NCBI GenBank assembly: GCA_035541875.1
Contig: DATKML010000029.1
Span: 1-64,000 of the forward strand
DNA length: 64,000 nt
Origin: JAJPHI01 sp035541875
Lineage (GTDB): Bacteria; Desulfobacterota; Binatia; Binatales; Binataceae
Direction of reading: 5' to 3'
The notes under the pieces are model-generated. The model did no database searches. It had not been told where the DNA came from and saw nothing but the letters and a program-made list of their open reading frames with translations. This document shows, piece after piece, positions 16,485 through 25,316 of this stretch. The translations under genes were made by a program, and so were the position numbers. The first letter of the stretch is position 1. Each line of letters opens with the position of its first letter.

Positions 16485-17696
16485 CTACGAGCAAACGGCC
16501 TGAGTCGTTGTAAAGGTGCCGTTATTCGAATACTTGCCCCCGCTTCCGATGGACGGAGACTGGCGGAAGAACCATGAGTAAAAGGCAAGCTCCTGCAGAT
16601 CGTAGGTGGTTCCGTTTGGCATCAGCACCGATGTGAAGTTGGTGCCGCTGAGCGGATCTCCAACTTCAAGATTCGTTTGGCATCCCGACACTTGGCCGAT
16701 ATGCCCCCAGCTAGGCGTCGGATTCGTGCCGAGCGGATCGTCCATCCACTCGCCCACTTCGTGTGACGCCGTCGTATTATCGGCGTGCGCACTAAGGTTG
16801 AAGAGTTCGGTACTGTCAAAATCTAAAGGCGAGTAGGTTTGCAGGCTCGCGAGGGTTCCGTACGCCCCGTGATAACCAAGAATACAACAGTTGTTGGTTG
16901 GGCTGGACGAGACGAAAGGTGCCGCCTGAACCACGTTATGCATCAGGAAGATCGGGAAGGAGGTCGGGCCTACTCCACTGCTCGAGAGAGCGGTGATTTG
17001 TGCCTTGATGGCGCTGTCGAGCGTGGAGTAGTCGACGATACCCAGGCGCATCGATTGCGAAACGCCGTTGCATGCACCGCTGTAGAGTCCCGACGTTCCT
17101 AAGCCACTCGGGATCGTAATCGTGATTGGCGAAAGGGTCGTGACGTTGAGCAGTGTGTGATAGCGATCTCCGGTCGCAGAGACATTACCCGGCGAGCTGT
17201 AGAAACTGGCTCGTTGGAACGCGTCGACATATTGGGTCGTGCCCACGTTGACGCCGTTCATCGAGTAGGAAGCGTTGTTGAAGAGGGGCGACTGCTGAAA
17301 CAGGGTCGTTGGGACTTTGCCGCCGAGGCAGGTATCGGCGATGGTTGGATCGAAGGTCTTGCCGTCGGGCGTCTTGATGATGGTCGGTATTAGATAGACC
17401 TGAATCGTCGTCGTGCGCATCCCGTTGTAGAATGGACTCCGACCAACCATCGAACCGGTGTAGGTGAGCCCGTTCACCGGCGAGGTGATTGAGTAATTCC
17501 ACATCGGAATGGTGGTTGAGGATACGACCGCTGACGCCACCTGAGCCTTCGTCATGCCGGTCAGCGGTTTGACGGTGTAGTAGCCCTGGAGCTGCTCTGT
17601 GCTCTGCGCATCAGCTGCGCGAACTCCTAAGCCAAGTCCGGAGCAAAATATTGCTATGAAACCTAAAATGGCTCGATGAGTAGATATCTTAGCCAT
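16485..17696 (-). CDS. Secreted protein with HEVGEW motif (putative metallohydrolase-like), paralogue A
   Basis: ATG at 17696 gives 403 aa with a signal peptide (FIAIFCSGLGLG) ending near AADAQ. The chain shares its whole length with the 18878-20134 product: FYAVKPL/YYTVKPL, WNYSI..SP..G.TY.G.MVGRSP, MRTTTIQV, NCCILGYHGA, SHEVGEWMDDP and NLEVGDPLSG. The HExxE-like SHEVGEW could bind metal, but this is inference. No catalytic family is recognised with certainty. The downstream gene (12850-16455) follows in the same orientation. Confidence 0.8.
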   Translation of the reverse strand: MAKISTHRAILGFIAIFCSGLGLGVRAADAQSTEQLQGYYTVKPLTGMTKAQVASAVVSSTTIPMWNYSITSPVNGLTYTGSMVGRSPFYNGMRTTTIQVYLIPTIIKTPDGKTFDPTIADTCLGGKVPTTLFQQSPLFNNASYSMNGVNVGTTQYVDAFQRASFYSSPGNVSATGDRYHTLLNVTTLSPITITIPSGLGTSGLYSGACNGVSQSMRLGIVDYSTLDSAIKAQITALSSSGVGPTSFPIFLMHNVVQAAPFVSSSPTNNCCILGYHGAYGTLASLQTYSPLDFDSTELFNLSAHADNTTASHEVGEWMDDPLGTNPTPSWGHIGQVSGCQTNLEVGDPLSGTNFTSVLMPNGTTYDLQELAFYSWFFRQSPSIGSGGKYSNNGTFTTTQAVCS

Positions 17697-18215
17697 AACC
17701 GTCCGATTATCTCCCGATACGTGGTGTCTAGTTCCCAAGCATCGAATTACAAACTCAATCATCGGCAAGCATGTCTACAAGTTTAAACGAGTAGTAATGC
17801 TAGCTCTGATTCAATACTGCACCTAATCTTAGGCGTTAGTCGTGCAGAATAGAACCCGAAAAGAGATTAGATGTTTAGAGATAAAAATTTAGGTTTAGGC
17901 ATTTTTACAAAGCTTTCTTAGGCTTTGTTGGTATTAGTCAGCCGCTGATCGGCTTGGGGCGATGAAGAGCCACAGAATCTTTCGAGCGGGCTTAATTAAA
18001 AATGTGGGAGGCGAGCGATGATCGTCGCCGTCGTGACCGCCTCGCACTTCAGGTTAAGGGGGAATCGGAGCCGTCGCGGCCCCTAACCCGGCAAGGCGGC
18101 CGTATCACGCGGTAACCCGATAGAGCCTCGCACGAGGAGGGACTCCTGGAGCGAGGCTTTCGATCGGGGCGTTTCTCGCGAGCCGTTAAACGCCCCTGAA
18201 ATTGGGGAGCCTCTC
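17697..18215. other. Long intergenic leader of the HEVGEW gene, AT-rich half plus structured half
   Basis: There is no gene in these 519 bases. 17780-17940 is AT-rich and could hold the promoter of the minus-strand gene starting at 17696. 18000-18200 is GC-rich and full of inverted repeats (see the separate entry), and also adjoins the stop of the 18216-18845 gene. Confidence 0.6.
18124..18196 (-). ncRNA. Two consecutive strong hairpins, unnamed structured RNA or terminator pair
   Basis: Hairpin 1: AGCCTCGC (18124-18131) with GCGAGGCT (18151-18158), a symmetric 3x3 internal loop, then AGGAG/CTCCT with a GGA tip. Hairpin 2: GGGGCGTTT (18166-18174) with AAACGCCCC (18188-18196), whose loop contains CTCGCGAG. 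On the minus strand they follow a stop codon by about 20 bases. The only T-run is short (TTT), so it is not a textbook terminator. The same strand then reads CGGGTTACCG, seen in some riboswitch cores, but no known class was matched. Confidence 0.45.
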
Positions 18216-18845
18216 TCAGTGGGAGGTCTGGTTGACCTGGACTTTGTCGACGGCGAAGTCGGCGCAGCTCGAGAATTTTGGGCAGCTGCTCAGGCTAAAG
18301 ACCACGCCCGTGATATTGGCGGCGGTGCTATCGAGCACGCCGATATAGATAGGATCCCCTGCTGTATCGCTCTTTTCGGTAAAGCTCTTCAGCACCTTGC
18401 CGTTCTGACGGGCTTGTATCTGTGCGGTGAACTGGCCGGGAAGATCGGCTTTGATGAGCGCCCCAGCCCCAAAGACGGGGGTTGCGAAAGTGAGGGTTAG
18501 GGGTCCATTGCCACCGTTGGCGTTATCCGAGGTCCAAAGCAGCGTATCGCCTGCGGTGAAGCCGGTTCCCCAGCTGCAAGGTGTTGCGGTACAGACCACC
18601 GAGGTCAGGCTGTTACTGCCTTTGAGTGCGACACTGACGCCATTGTTCAGCGCTGTATTTGCGGAGAACGACGCATTCAACACGGTTGCGTCAGCACCGA
18701 GCTGCGACCAATCGATCGAGTCGTCCGACTTCTGATTCGTTTGGTCTGTGATGAGCGTGAGCGTATCGGCGCGAGCGCTCGAGTTGAGCAGCACCGCGAG
18801 AGTCAGTCCCAGAAGCCAGAGGAATATGCGTTTGCCGTTGTTCAT
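18216..18845 (-). CDS. Secreted protein with the N-domain of the giant protein
   Basis: This 209-aa protein has a signal peptide (IFLWLLGLTLAVLLNSSARA). The mature part is a single domain matching the N-terminal domain of the 12850-16455 product along its full length: DWSQLGADAT, SLTSVVCTATPCSWGTGFTAGDTLLWTSD, NGGNGPLTLTFATPV.GAGALIKAD, FAVDK. Function is unknown; the pattern resembles choice-of-anchor or beta-sandwich surface proteins. It sits directly downstream of a HEIGEW paralogue, mirroring the neighbouring gene pair. Confidence 0.8.
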   Translation of the reverse strand: MNNGKRIFLWLLGLTLAVLLNSSARADTLTLITDQTNQKSDDSIDWSQLGADATVLNASFSANTALNNGVSVALKGSNSLTSVVCTATPCSWGTGFTAGDTLLWTSDNANGGNGPLTLTFATPVFGAGALIKADLPGQFTAQIQARQNGKVLKSFTEKSDTAGDPIYIGVLDSTAANITGVVFSLSSCPKFSSCADFAVDKVQVNQTSH

Positions 18846-18877
18846 GGTTCGATGCTCGTTGTGCTCGATTCCGAGGC

Positions 18878-20134
18878 CTAGCAGATCGGGCCGGCGTCAG
18901 TGCCAAAAGAGCCGCTATCAGAGAAAAGCCCTCCGGCAGCCATCGAGGGGTTCTGGCGATAGAACCACGAGAAGAACGCCAACTCCTGCACATCGTAGGT
19001 GAAGCCATTCATCACGATTGAAGGAAAGTTCGAACCACTAAGCGGATCGCCGACTTCGAGATTACCCTGGCAGCTACCGATCGTTTGGCCGAACCCTCCC
19101 CAGAGCGGAGCTGCATTGTTTGCAGTGCTCTTAACGCTGGCGGAAGGAACCGGATCGTCCAGCCACTCACCAATCTCATGTGAAGTCGAGGTGAGATCGA
19201 CGCCGGAGCTGGGATCCCACAAGCCGGTAGTATCGAGATCCGCCGCGGCATAGGTCTGGACCTTGGCGAGACTCCCGAGCGCGCCATGGTAGCCGAGGAT
19301 GCAGCAGTTTTGCGTAGGATCATTCCGAACAAAGGGGAAAGACATTACGACATTGTGTGTCATGAAGAGCACAAACGAGGTCGGTCCGACGCCACTCTTC
19401 GCCAGCTTGGGAATCTGGGTTTTGGTCACGGCCTTGTCGAAGGTCGCGAAGTCGATAATCGCGGTCTCTTCGTGGTTGCAGGTGTTCGAAAAGGTGCCGT
19501 GAACGCCCTTTGTAGAGGGTACGGAGATCGTTATAGGGGAGGCCATCGTGACGTTAAACAGCGTGTGATACCGATCGCCGGTTTTGCCGACGTTGCTCAG
19601 CATTCCTCCCGATGAGTTGTAGAAGTTGGCGCGCTGGAATGCATCGATGTACTGAGTAATTCCGATGAACTGTCCATTAATCGTGTAGTTTGCATCGTTA
19701 AACAGCGGCGATGCTTGCATCACATCGACCGGGGTCTTGGTACTGCTCAGGCAAGCCGAGTCGATCTGGGTTGGGTCGAAGGTTGTGCCATCGGATAATC
19801 GGATAATTGTGGGAACCACAAAGACCTGGATGGTCGTCGTGCGCATCCCACCAGCCAACGGACTGCGTCCTACCATCAGCCCCTGATAGGTCTTCCCATC
19901 GATCGGTGAGACGATCGAATAGTGCCACATCGGGATAGTGCCCTTGACGGCGGTGGCGGTTCGCACATCGTCGATCGTCATACCCTCGAGCGGCTTCACG
20001 GCGTAGAACTTTTGAGGGCGTTTGGCGTGGGTAAAAGTGAAGGCCATCGCCCCCGACGCCGTCACGAGAAACGTGACAACCGCGGCCGCGATAAGAATAA
20101 GCGCGACGCTCCCTTTGAATGCAGCCTTGTGCAT
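18878..20134 (-). CDS. Secreted protein with HEIGEW motif (putative metallohydrolase-like), paralogue B
   Basis: This 418-aa protein begins MHKAAFKGS with a hydrophobic stretch (VALILIAAAVVTFLVTA) acting as signal peptide. It is collinear with the 16485-17696 product, sharing TIPMWHYSI, MVGRSPLAGGMRTTTIQV, QYIDAFQRANFYNS, NCCILGYHGALGSLAKVQTY, TSTSHEIGEWLDDP and NLEVGDPLSGSNF, and a Cys near the very C-terminus. His and Glu of HEIGEW and downstream acidic residues are candidate metal ligands; no assay-supported function is known to me. Confidence 0.8.
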   Translation of the reverse strand: MHKAAFKGSVALILIAAAVVTFLVTASGAMAFTFTHAKRPQKFYAVKPLEGMTIDDVRTATAVKGTIPMWHYSIVSPIDGKTYQGLMVGRSPLAGGMRTTTIQVFVVPTIIRLSDGTTFDPTQIDSACLSSTKTPVDVMQASPLFNDANYTINGQFIGITQYIDAFQRANFYNSSGGMLSNVGKTGDRYHTLFNVTMASPITISVPSTKGVHGTFSNTCNHEETAIIDFATFDKAVTKTQIPKLAKSGVGPTSFVLFMTHNVVMSFPFVRNDPTQNCCILGYHGALGSLAKVQTYAAADLDTTGLWDPSSGVDLTSTSHEIGEWLDDPVPSASVKSTANNAAPLWGGFGQTIGSCQGNLEVGDPLSGSNFPSIVMNGFTYDVQELAFFSWFYRQNPSMAAGGLFSDSGSFGTDAGPIC

Positions 20135-20324
20135 AGACTCGGTTTCCTTAGACCCTCACGCTCAAATTTCGACGCATCGTTCTCATCCGAGCGCTAATCC
20201 AACAATCCGTACTGATTCGCGTCTATTAGTTAAAAGAGAGCTTCTATTTTGCGATCATAGGTCATTAAACGTTGTAGGCATACTCGCTTTCCGAACTCTC
20301 TTTGCGCGCGATTTGCCAAATGAG

Positions 20325-20361
20325 AGCGGCGTCCTCCCCGCCAGAGTGGGAGAACGCCGCT
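20325..20361. terminator. Terminator-like hairpin between secreted-protein genes
   Basis: AGCGGCGT (20325-20332) pairs with ACGCCGCT (20354-20361), with inner CTCCC/GGGAG pairing. It lies 28 bases beyond the stop of the 20389-23958 gene on the minus strand. There is no long T-run, so termination strength is uncertain. Confidence 0.5.
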
Positions 20362-20388
20362 GTTAAAGTCCGAAGGGCTAGCCGTAGT

Positions 20389-23300
20389 TTATTTGGCCGT
20401 CCCCTTGAGAGTTACCGAGACGCTTCCGTTGAGCACAGGACCTGAGCCATAGCTGAACGGATAGGTCAGGGTCTCAGGTGTCACCGGCCCGGACGGCCCA
20501 TCTGGTTGGAAAGCCACCTGCATCGTGCACTTTTTGCTCGCTGCCGGAGGTGGTCCTAACACGGCGTTGGTGCACTGATCGGCGCCGTGGACTAACACGA
20601 AGTTCGTCAGTGAGCCAGGAGCTCCTACAGTTATCGTCGCTCCCGACGTATTCGTGATCGTGACCGTCTTCGGCTTGCTCAAGGTGTTGATTGCGGTCGC
20701 CGGAAAGCTCAGGGTTTTGGGCGCGCTGACGGTCGGCGCGATACCAGTGCCACCCAGGCTGACCTGCAGTGGACCCGCTCCGTTGTAACTAATCGTGAGG
20801 TTGCCGCTCACAGACGGGCTGCTCACCGCGTTCGGCGCGAACGCTACCCCAATTTTGCACGATCGCTTGAGCGATAATGTGCTCGTACAGGTGTTCGACG
20901 CTATCACGAACTGCGAGATCGGCGCCGCCGAGTTCACGCCGGTTATATTCGCGTCGACCTTGCCACTGTTGATGATGGTCACCAGTTTTGGTTTCCCGGT
21001 CAGACTTGCGGTCACTTTGCCGAAGTCGATCTTGGTCGGCGACACTTTCAACACCGCAGGCGAAGGCACACCGGTCGGCGTCGCAGTTGGTGTGGCAGTT
21101 GCCGTCGCTTTTGACGTGCTGGTCGCCGTAGCCGTTGGAGTGGCTGTGCGCGTGGCCGCAACGGTCGGCGTTGCCGTGGCTGTCGGGGTCGCGGTTCGCG
21201 TCGGCGTCGCGCCCGAGGTCGCAGTGGCCGTCGCGGTTGCGGTCGGCAGGCCTGTCACGCCCGGTGTCGGGCATGGCGATGAATCGGTGCTCGTCGGATT
21301 GAGTACCGTCAGGAATGCATTGGACGACGCGTTGGCATCTGCGTTGTTGCTCTTCTGAAAGCCCGTCGTAGTCGTCGGAAAATCGGTCGAGAAGGTGAGC
21401 CCGGCGATGACCATATTGCCGTTCGGGTCCAGCTTTCCACCGGACGCAACATCGAGTTCACCCGAGCCACCAAGCAAACTGGAGTACAACAGTTGGTTTT
21501 TCGAAGTACTCAACTCCGCGGCAAAACCAGTAATAGGGATGTTGTACTGAAGCGTCCCGAGAACAGGAAGGTTAACGTCGAACGGAAAGCCGCTGGTGTT
21601 GTTCGTCTTGAAGCAAGCGTTGGCGGAGAGCGGAAAGGTTGATCCGGTTGAAGCAGCGCTGGCCGTGGCCCCAACGAAGTACACGTTACCACCGACAACT
21701 TGGAGGTCCGTCACTACGTCGCCAAAGCCGACTCCACCCGTGCACGGCGCCGGTGCCGTTATCTTATAACCGGTTCCGCCGAAGTAGGTGGAGTACAGGA
21801 ACTGCCCAACGCCCGGGGCTAAACTCGGGTCGATTTCGGTGAGGAAGCCAGTCGTGGCGGGTGCTCCCGAGGTAACAGCGGCTTGGTTGGTCGATTGGAA
21901 AACGGGCATGACAGATCCAGGTACAGGGAAATTGCCTGTCGAAGCGGTGAATCCGGCCAGCCAGATTTTGTTGGAGCTATCGACCGCGACTGAGGTAGCG
22001 ACATCGCCGACCGCGAAGAGATTAACTTTGCTCCCCAGACAACTGACTAATCCCTGACTGCCGTTACCACCCTCGTAGGTCGCGTAAAGTAGTGAGGCGG
22101 CCCCGCTGGCACTCGGATTGAACTCGGTGACGAAGGCGTTGCTGGTCTTGTTGACCTTACCGTTGTAGTTAGGCTGCGCCGCATTTTTTGTTGTCAGCCC
22201 GGTCAGGGAGTAAGTTGCGCCGGCGATATACCCATTACCATTGGCATCGACCGCTATCCCTATTCCCGACTCGGAGTTAGTGCCGTTACCATTACCGCCA
22301 TAAAGTGTTGCGTAGTCCAGCGACTTGCCATCCTCGTGGACCACGAGAAAAGTTGCCTGACTCTTTCCACTTGTGGCCAAGTTGGTCGATTGGAATGCGC
22401 TCGCTGTTGTGGGAAAGCCTGTGGTGCTGTCGCTTTGTGTGCTGCCTGCAACATAAGCTTTACAAGCCGCTCCAACTCCACACCCGGAGGGGAATAGAGC
22501 CACGCGTGATTCGGTGGCGTTATTTTTGCCGGGGACAAAGCACGAGTAGACCAAGCCACTGCCGTCGGGTTTGAGCTTGATAACGAACCCATTGTTCGTC
22601 GCCGCTGAGCTTTGGTTCATGCTGCTTCCCCACGCACCACACAGTGATGAAGGTGGACCCGGAAAATCCGATGGGGAGTAGGTTTGCCCGACAACGAAAG
22701 CGTTACCTCCGGCGTCGACCGCGATGCCGAAAGCAAGGTCGCCGTCGCCGCTGCCGACCGAACTCGTATCACCACTGCCGCCGAAGTAGGTCGAGTATAC
22801 TAGGGATGCTGCCCCGGATTTCGAGTAATCGAATTTGCTAACGAAAGAATTCGGATTCGAAGAGGCTGCCGCGTTTTGGCTGGTTTGGAGAACGCCGGTG
22901 CTAGTTGGAAAATCCGTGGAATAAGCGACGCCGGTCACCCACGCGTGGTTGGCGTTATCTATCGCGACGTCAGAGCCGACGTCAGCCACAGTTAGGGCAG
23001 CACCTCCGGTAACGCCCGCAAATTGCTCAAGGTTTACGGTGCCGGTGATATCGCCGGTACCTCCGATATAGCTCGAATAGACCAGCTCTACGCCGGGATC
23101 GATTACGAGGGTGCGGGTGCGATCATAGGCGGCTAGCTGAAGGCCGATCTCGGTGGTGGAGGCTTTTTTCCGCATCGCGAACTTGCCGTCGATCGGATCG
23201 CGGGTACCGTCGGCGCGGGTCTGGTAAATCACGGGATTGCGGATCATCAGGCTGCCGGCAACCGCTGCCACGTGGATATTGCCGTCGCTGTCGACGTTGG

Positions 23301-23958
23301 TGGTGCCATCGCCGTCGATTATCAACTTGATTTTTGAGACGTCGGCTCCCGGCTTCGCGACAATGTCGTACTCGAGCTTGTCGGGTGTGCCGTAATAAAC
23401 GACATCAACTCCCGGATAGACCTCTTCCAGTTTAACTTTGCCGAAAGTGGGAATACTACGATGGTACTTGGTCGGATCGGCGCCGATCAGGTAGTTGACC
23501 CGCGCCTGGAGCGGTTCGAGGGGGGCGTACTTCGGATGAGCGTTGCCGCCTGCGAAACGCACCCGGATATTCGATTCAACGAGTCTGTCTTCGGGCTTCT
23601 GCTGTCCTGTAATCGAATAAAATTGTGGTCCCTTGTGGATTGTGCCACCGACCATCGAGACCAGAGTTCCCTGATCACCAAGGAACACCGTGGAACGTGG
23701 TGTTCGCGAGAGGTAGTGGACGCTCGGGTCGGATTGGCCGTCGTTGCGCTCGAAGTAGAGCGGCAGTGCGGCAAACTTCGCTATCGCCTCGGTCCGGCTC
23801 ATCGTATTGTGATCGAGCGGATTACCGACGGACGGCTGCGACGCTCCGGCCACACCGCGCGAATGGATAAAGGTTCCTAGGGCGATAGTGACGACTATGG
23901 CCGAAGCAAAAGTCAGCTTCCTGCGACGCAGGGTCGAGGTGACAGTAGAGAAAAGCAT
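20389..23958 (-). CDS. Giant secreted SBBP-type beta-propeller protein with Thr-rich linker and ASPM-SPD2-Hydin-like C-terminus
   Basis: This 1189-aa protein has an N-terminal hydrophobic segment (FASAIVVTIALGTFI). Residues about 55-290 resemble the DUF7948-type domain found before SBBP repeats (FERNDGQSDPSVHYLSRTP...). Residues about 290-895 contain repeated beta-propeller units of the type YSTYFGGSGD...I.VDA.GN.FV.G.T.S..FP. A Thr/Ala/Pro linker (DNA 21065-21265) leads to two C-terminal domains homologous to those of the 12850-16455 protein (KIDFGKVTASLTGKPK). It is probably exported to the surface. It ends with ...GSVSVTLKGTAK, parallel to ...TVLKGSDK. Confidence 0.88.
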   Translation of the reverse strand: MLFSTVTSTLRRRKLTFASAIVVTIALGTFIHSRGVAGASQPSVGNPLDHNTMSRTEAIAKFAALPLYFERNDGQSDPSVHYLSRTPRSTVFLGDQGTLVSMVGGTIHKGPQFYSITGQQKPEDRLVESNIRVRFAGGNAHPKYAPLEPLQARVNYLIGADPTKYHRSIPTFGKVKLEEVYPGVDVVYYGTPDKLEYDIVAKPGADVSKIKLIIDGDGTTNVDSDGNIHVAAVAGSLMIRNPVIYQTRADGTRDPIDGKFAMRKKASTTEIGLQLAAYDRTRTLVIDPGVELVYSSYIGGTGDITGTVNLEQFAGVTGGAALTVADVGSDVAIDNANHAWVTGVAYSTDFPTSTGVLQTSQNAAASSNPNSFVSKFDYSKSGAASLVYSTYFGGSGDTSSVGSGDGDLAFGIAVDAGGNAFVVGQTYSPSDFPGPPSSLCGAWGSSMNQSSAATNNGFVIKLKPDGSGLVYSCFVPGKNNATESRVALFPSGCGVGAACKAYVAGSTQSDSTTGFPTTASAFQSTNLATSGKSQATFLVVHEDGKSLDYATLYGGNGNGTNSESGIGIAVDANGNGYIAGATYSLTGLTTKNAAQPNYNGKVNKTSNAFVTEFNPSASGAASLLYATYEGGNGSQGLVSCLGSKVNLFAVGDVATSVAVDSSNKIWLAGFTASTGNFPVPGSVMPVFQSTNQAAVTSGAPATTGFLTEIDPSLAPGVGQFLYSTYFGGTGYKITAPAPCTGGVGFGDVVTDLQVVGGNVYFVGATASAASTGSTFPLSANACFKTNNTSGFPFDVNLPVLGTLQYNIPITGFAAELSTSKNQLLYSSLLGGSGELDVASGGKLDPNGNMVIAGLTFSTDFPTTTTGFQKSNNADANASSNAFLTVLNPTSTDSSPCPTPGVTGLPTATATATATSGATPTRTATPTATATPTVAATRTATPTATATSTSKATATATPTATPTGVPSPAVLKVSPTKIDFGKVTASLTGKPKLVTIINSGKVDANITGVNSAAPISQFVIASNTCTSTLSLKRSCKIGVAFAPNAVSSPSVSGNLTISYNGAGPLQVSLGGTGIAPTVSAPKTLSFPATAINTLSKPKTVTITNTSGATITVGAPGSLTNFVLVHGADQCTNAVLGPPPAASKKCTMQVAFQPDGPSGPVTPETLTYPFSYGSGPVLNGSVSVTLKGTAK
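21065..21265. repeat. Thr/Ala/Pro-linker low-complexity DNA
   Basis: Degenerate hexamers encode about 67 residues of T-A-T-x type in the SBBP protein. The composition is the same as in the linkers at 13540-13930 and 15310-15830. Confidence 0.8.
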
Positions 23959-24128
23959 CGATGCGCGTCCTCCCCAAGACGCCCAAAAAAAGCCTTGTCG
24001 CGATTAGCTAAGACAGGCGGGCGTGGCTGATAACTATCAGCACTTAGCACTAACGAGCACACCAAACAAGGAGAGCGAACCACAACGACAAGCAGTCAAT
24101 ACCTAGGCTTGGCTAATCGCAGTGAAAG
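23959..24128. other. Upstream region of the SBBP gene
   Basis: The minus-strand leader contains a GGGGAGG Shine-Dalgarno-like stretch just before the ATG at 23958 and an internal palindrome GCTGATAGTTATCAGC (about 24026-24041). No gene is seen. Confidence 0.45.
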
Positions 24129-24166
24129 CGCGCGAGACAGTGGCCCCTCGGTGGATGTCTCGCGCG
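24129..24166 (-). terminator. Hairpin after ispG
   Basis: CGCGCGAGACA (24129-24139) and TGTCTCGCGCG (24156-24166) form a perfect 11-bp stem, 11 bases past the ispG stop. On the minus strand it is followed by CTTTCACT, so the T-tract is weak. Confidence 0.6.
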
Positions 24167-24176
24167 TGAGGATAAT

Positions 24177-25316
24177 TCAGTTTTGTGCGGGTGAGCGCTC
24201 GGCTATCAGCCGATCGACCTCAGACTTGAGACGGGGCAGAACCTCATCATATTTGAAGTTCCCGAGCTTGCGCGATTTGAGCTTCAGATTCACCGTCGTG
24301 GGTCCGCACCATAGGCCGAGATCGGCGTCGTCGGTCTCGCCCGGGCCGTTCACGCGGCATCCCATCACCGCGATCGTTATCCGGTAGGGCTCTGCGTAAC
24401 GCGTCAGTTCCTTAACCTCTTGGGCCAGTTCGACGAACTTTTCATTCTCGACGCGTGAGCACGACGGACATGAGATAATGTTCAAACCTGTGCCGAAATT
24501 GGGTACTGAGATGAATCGTCCCGCTTCGACATCCTCGATAATTTTATGACCCACCACGACTTCTTCGTACTTGCGGTCGTTGGGCAGAGTCAGGGAAACG
24601 CGCAGCGTATCGCCAATCTGACCCGCCAGCAGTTTCTCGAAAGCCAGACGAGTCTTGGTGATGCCGTCGGGCGGCAGGCCCGCTTCCGTCACGCCGAGAT
24701 GGAGCGGGACGTCTGGGCGGCGCGTTGCAAAGCGCTTGTTGGCCTCAACTACTTTGGCGGGATCTGAGTCCTTGAGCGATACGACAAAGCGGTCGAACCC
24801 GAACTCTTCCATCAGTTCGCAATGGTAAGCGGCAGACTCAACGATCGCGGTTAGCTGATCGTCGGGATACTTCTCCAGGAAGGCCGGCGCTACTGAGCCG
24901 CAATTAACCCCGACGCGGATAGCCAGGTTGTTATCGCGCGCGATATTCGCGAGCCATCGAACCTTCTCGGGGATCGATTTGGCTTTCTCGATATGATGGA
25001 GGTGGCCGGGGTTGTAGCGGATCTTATCGACGTGAGGGGCGACCTTATCCGCGATCTTGTAATTCTCCTGCAGGTCGACGGAAAGATTGATCCCTGCAGT
25101 CTGCGAACGGATCTCCTTAAGGGCAGGCACCTCTTTTTCGTTGTCGAGCGCGATACGAACAATACCGGCCCCGGCTTTCGCTAGCTGATGGGCCTGCGCG
25201 ATCGTCGCGTCGATATTCATCGTGCGGGTCGCGCACATCGACTGGACCACGATAGGCGCATCGCCGCCAACCATCACGCTTCCGATTTTGATCTTACGGG
25301 TCTTGCGGGGCTTCAT
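24177..25316 (-). CDS. ispG: 4-hydroxy-3-methylbut-2-enyl-diphosphate synthase (flavodoxin/ferredoxin)
   Basis: This 379-aa [4Fe-4S] enzyme of the MEP pathway reduces the cyclodiphosphate to HMBPP. ATG at 25316 (MKPRKTRKIKIGSVMVGG) is chosen because it starts at the family's N-terminus; an upstream frame of 84 residues has no protein character. The barrel N-domain has GGDAPIVVQSMC. The cluster cysteines are in ISCPSCSR and MGCRVNGPGE with its Glu. It partners with ispE at 2678-3565. Confidence 0.95.
   Translation of the reverse strand: MKPRKTRKIKIGSVMVGGDAPIVVQSMCATRTMNIDATIAQAHQLAKAGAGIVRIALDNEKEVPALKEIRSQTAGINLSVDLQENYKIADKVAPHVDKIRYNPGHLHHIEKAKSIPEKVRWLANIARDNNLAIRVGVNCGSVAPAFLEKYPDDQLTAIVESAAYHCELMEEFGFDRFVVSLKDSDPAKVVEANKRFATRRPDVPLHLGVTEAGLPPDGITKTRLAFEKLLAGQIGDTLRVSLTLPNDRKYEEVVVGHKIIEDVEAGRFISVPNFGTGLNIISCPSCSRVENEKFVELAQEVKELTRYAEPYRITIAVMGCRVNGPGETDDADLGLWCGPTTVNLKLKSRKLGNFKYDEVLPRLKSEVDRLIAERSPAQN

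Noticed and set aside
18080..18130. c-di-GMP-I (GEMM) riboswitch
   Set aside because: Only a CGGGTTACCG-like string and an AAAGCC stretch agree; the GGCAAACC part and required stem order are missing, so only a generic structured RNA is reported.
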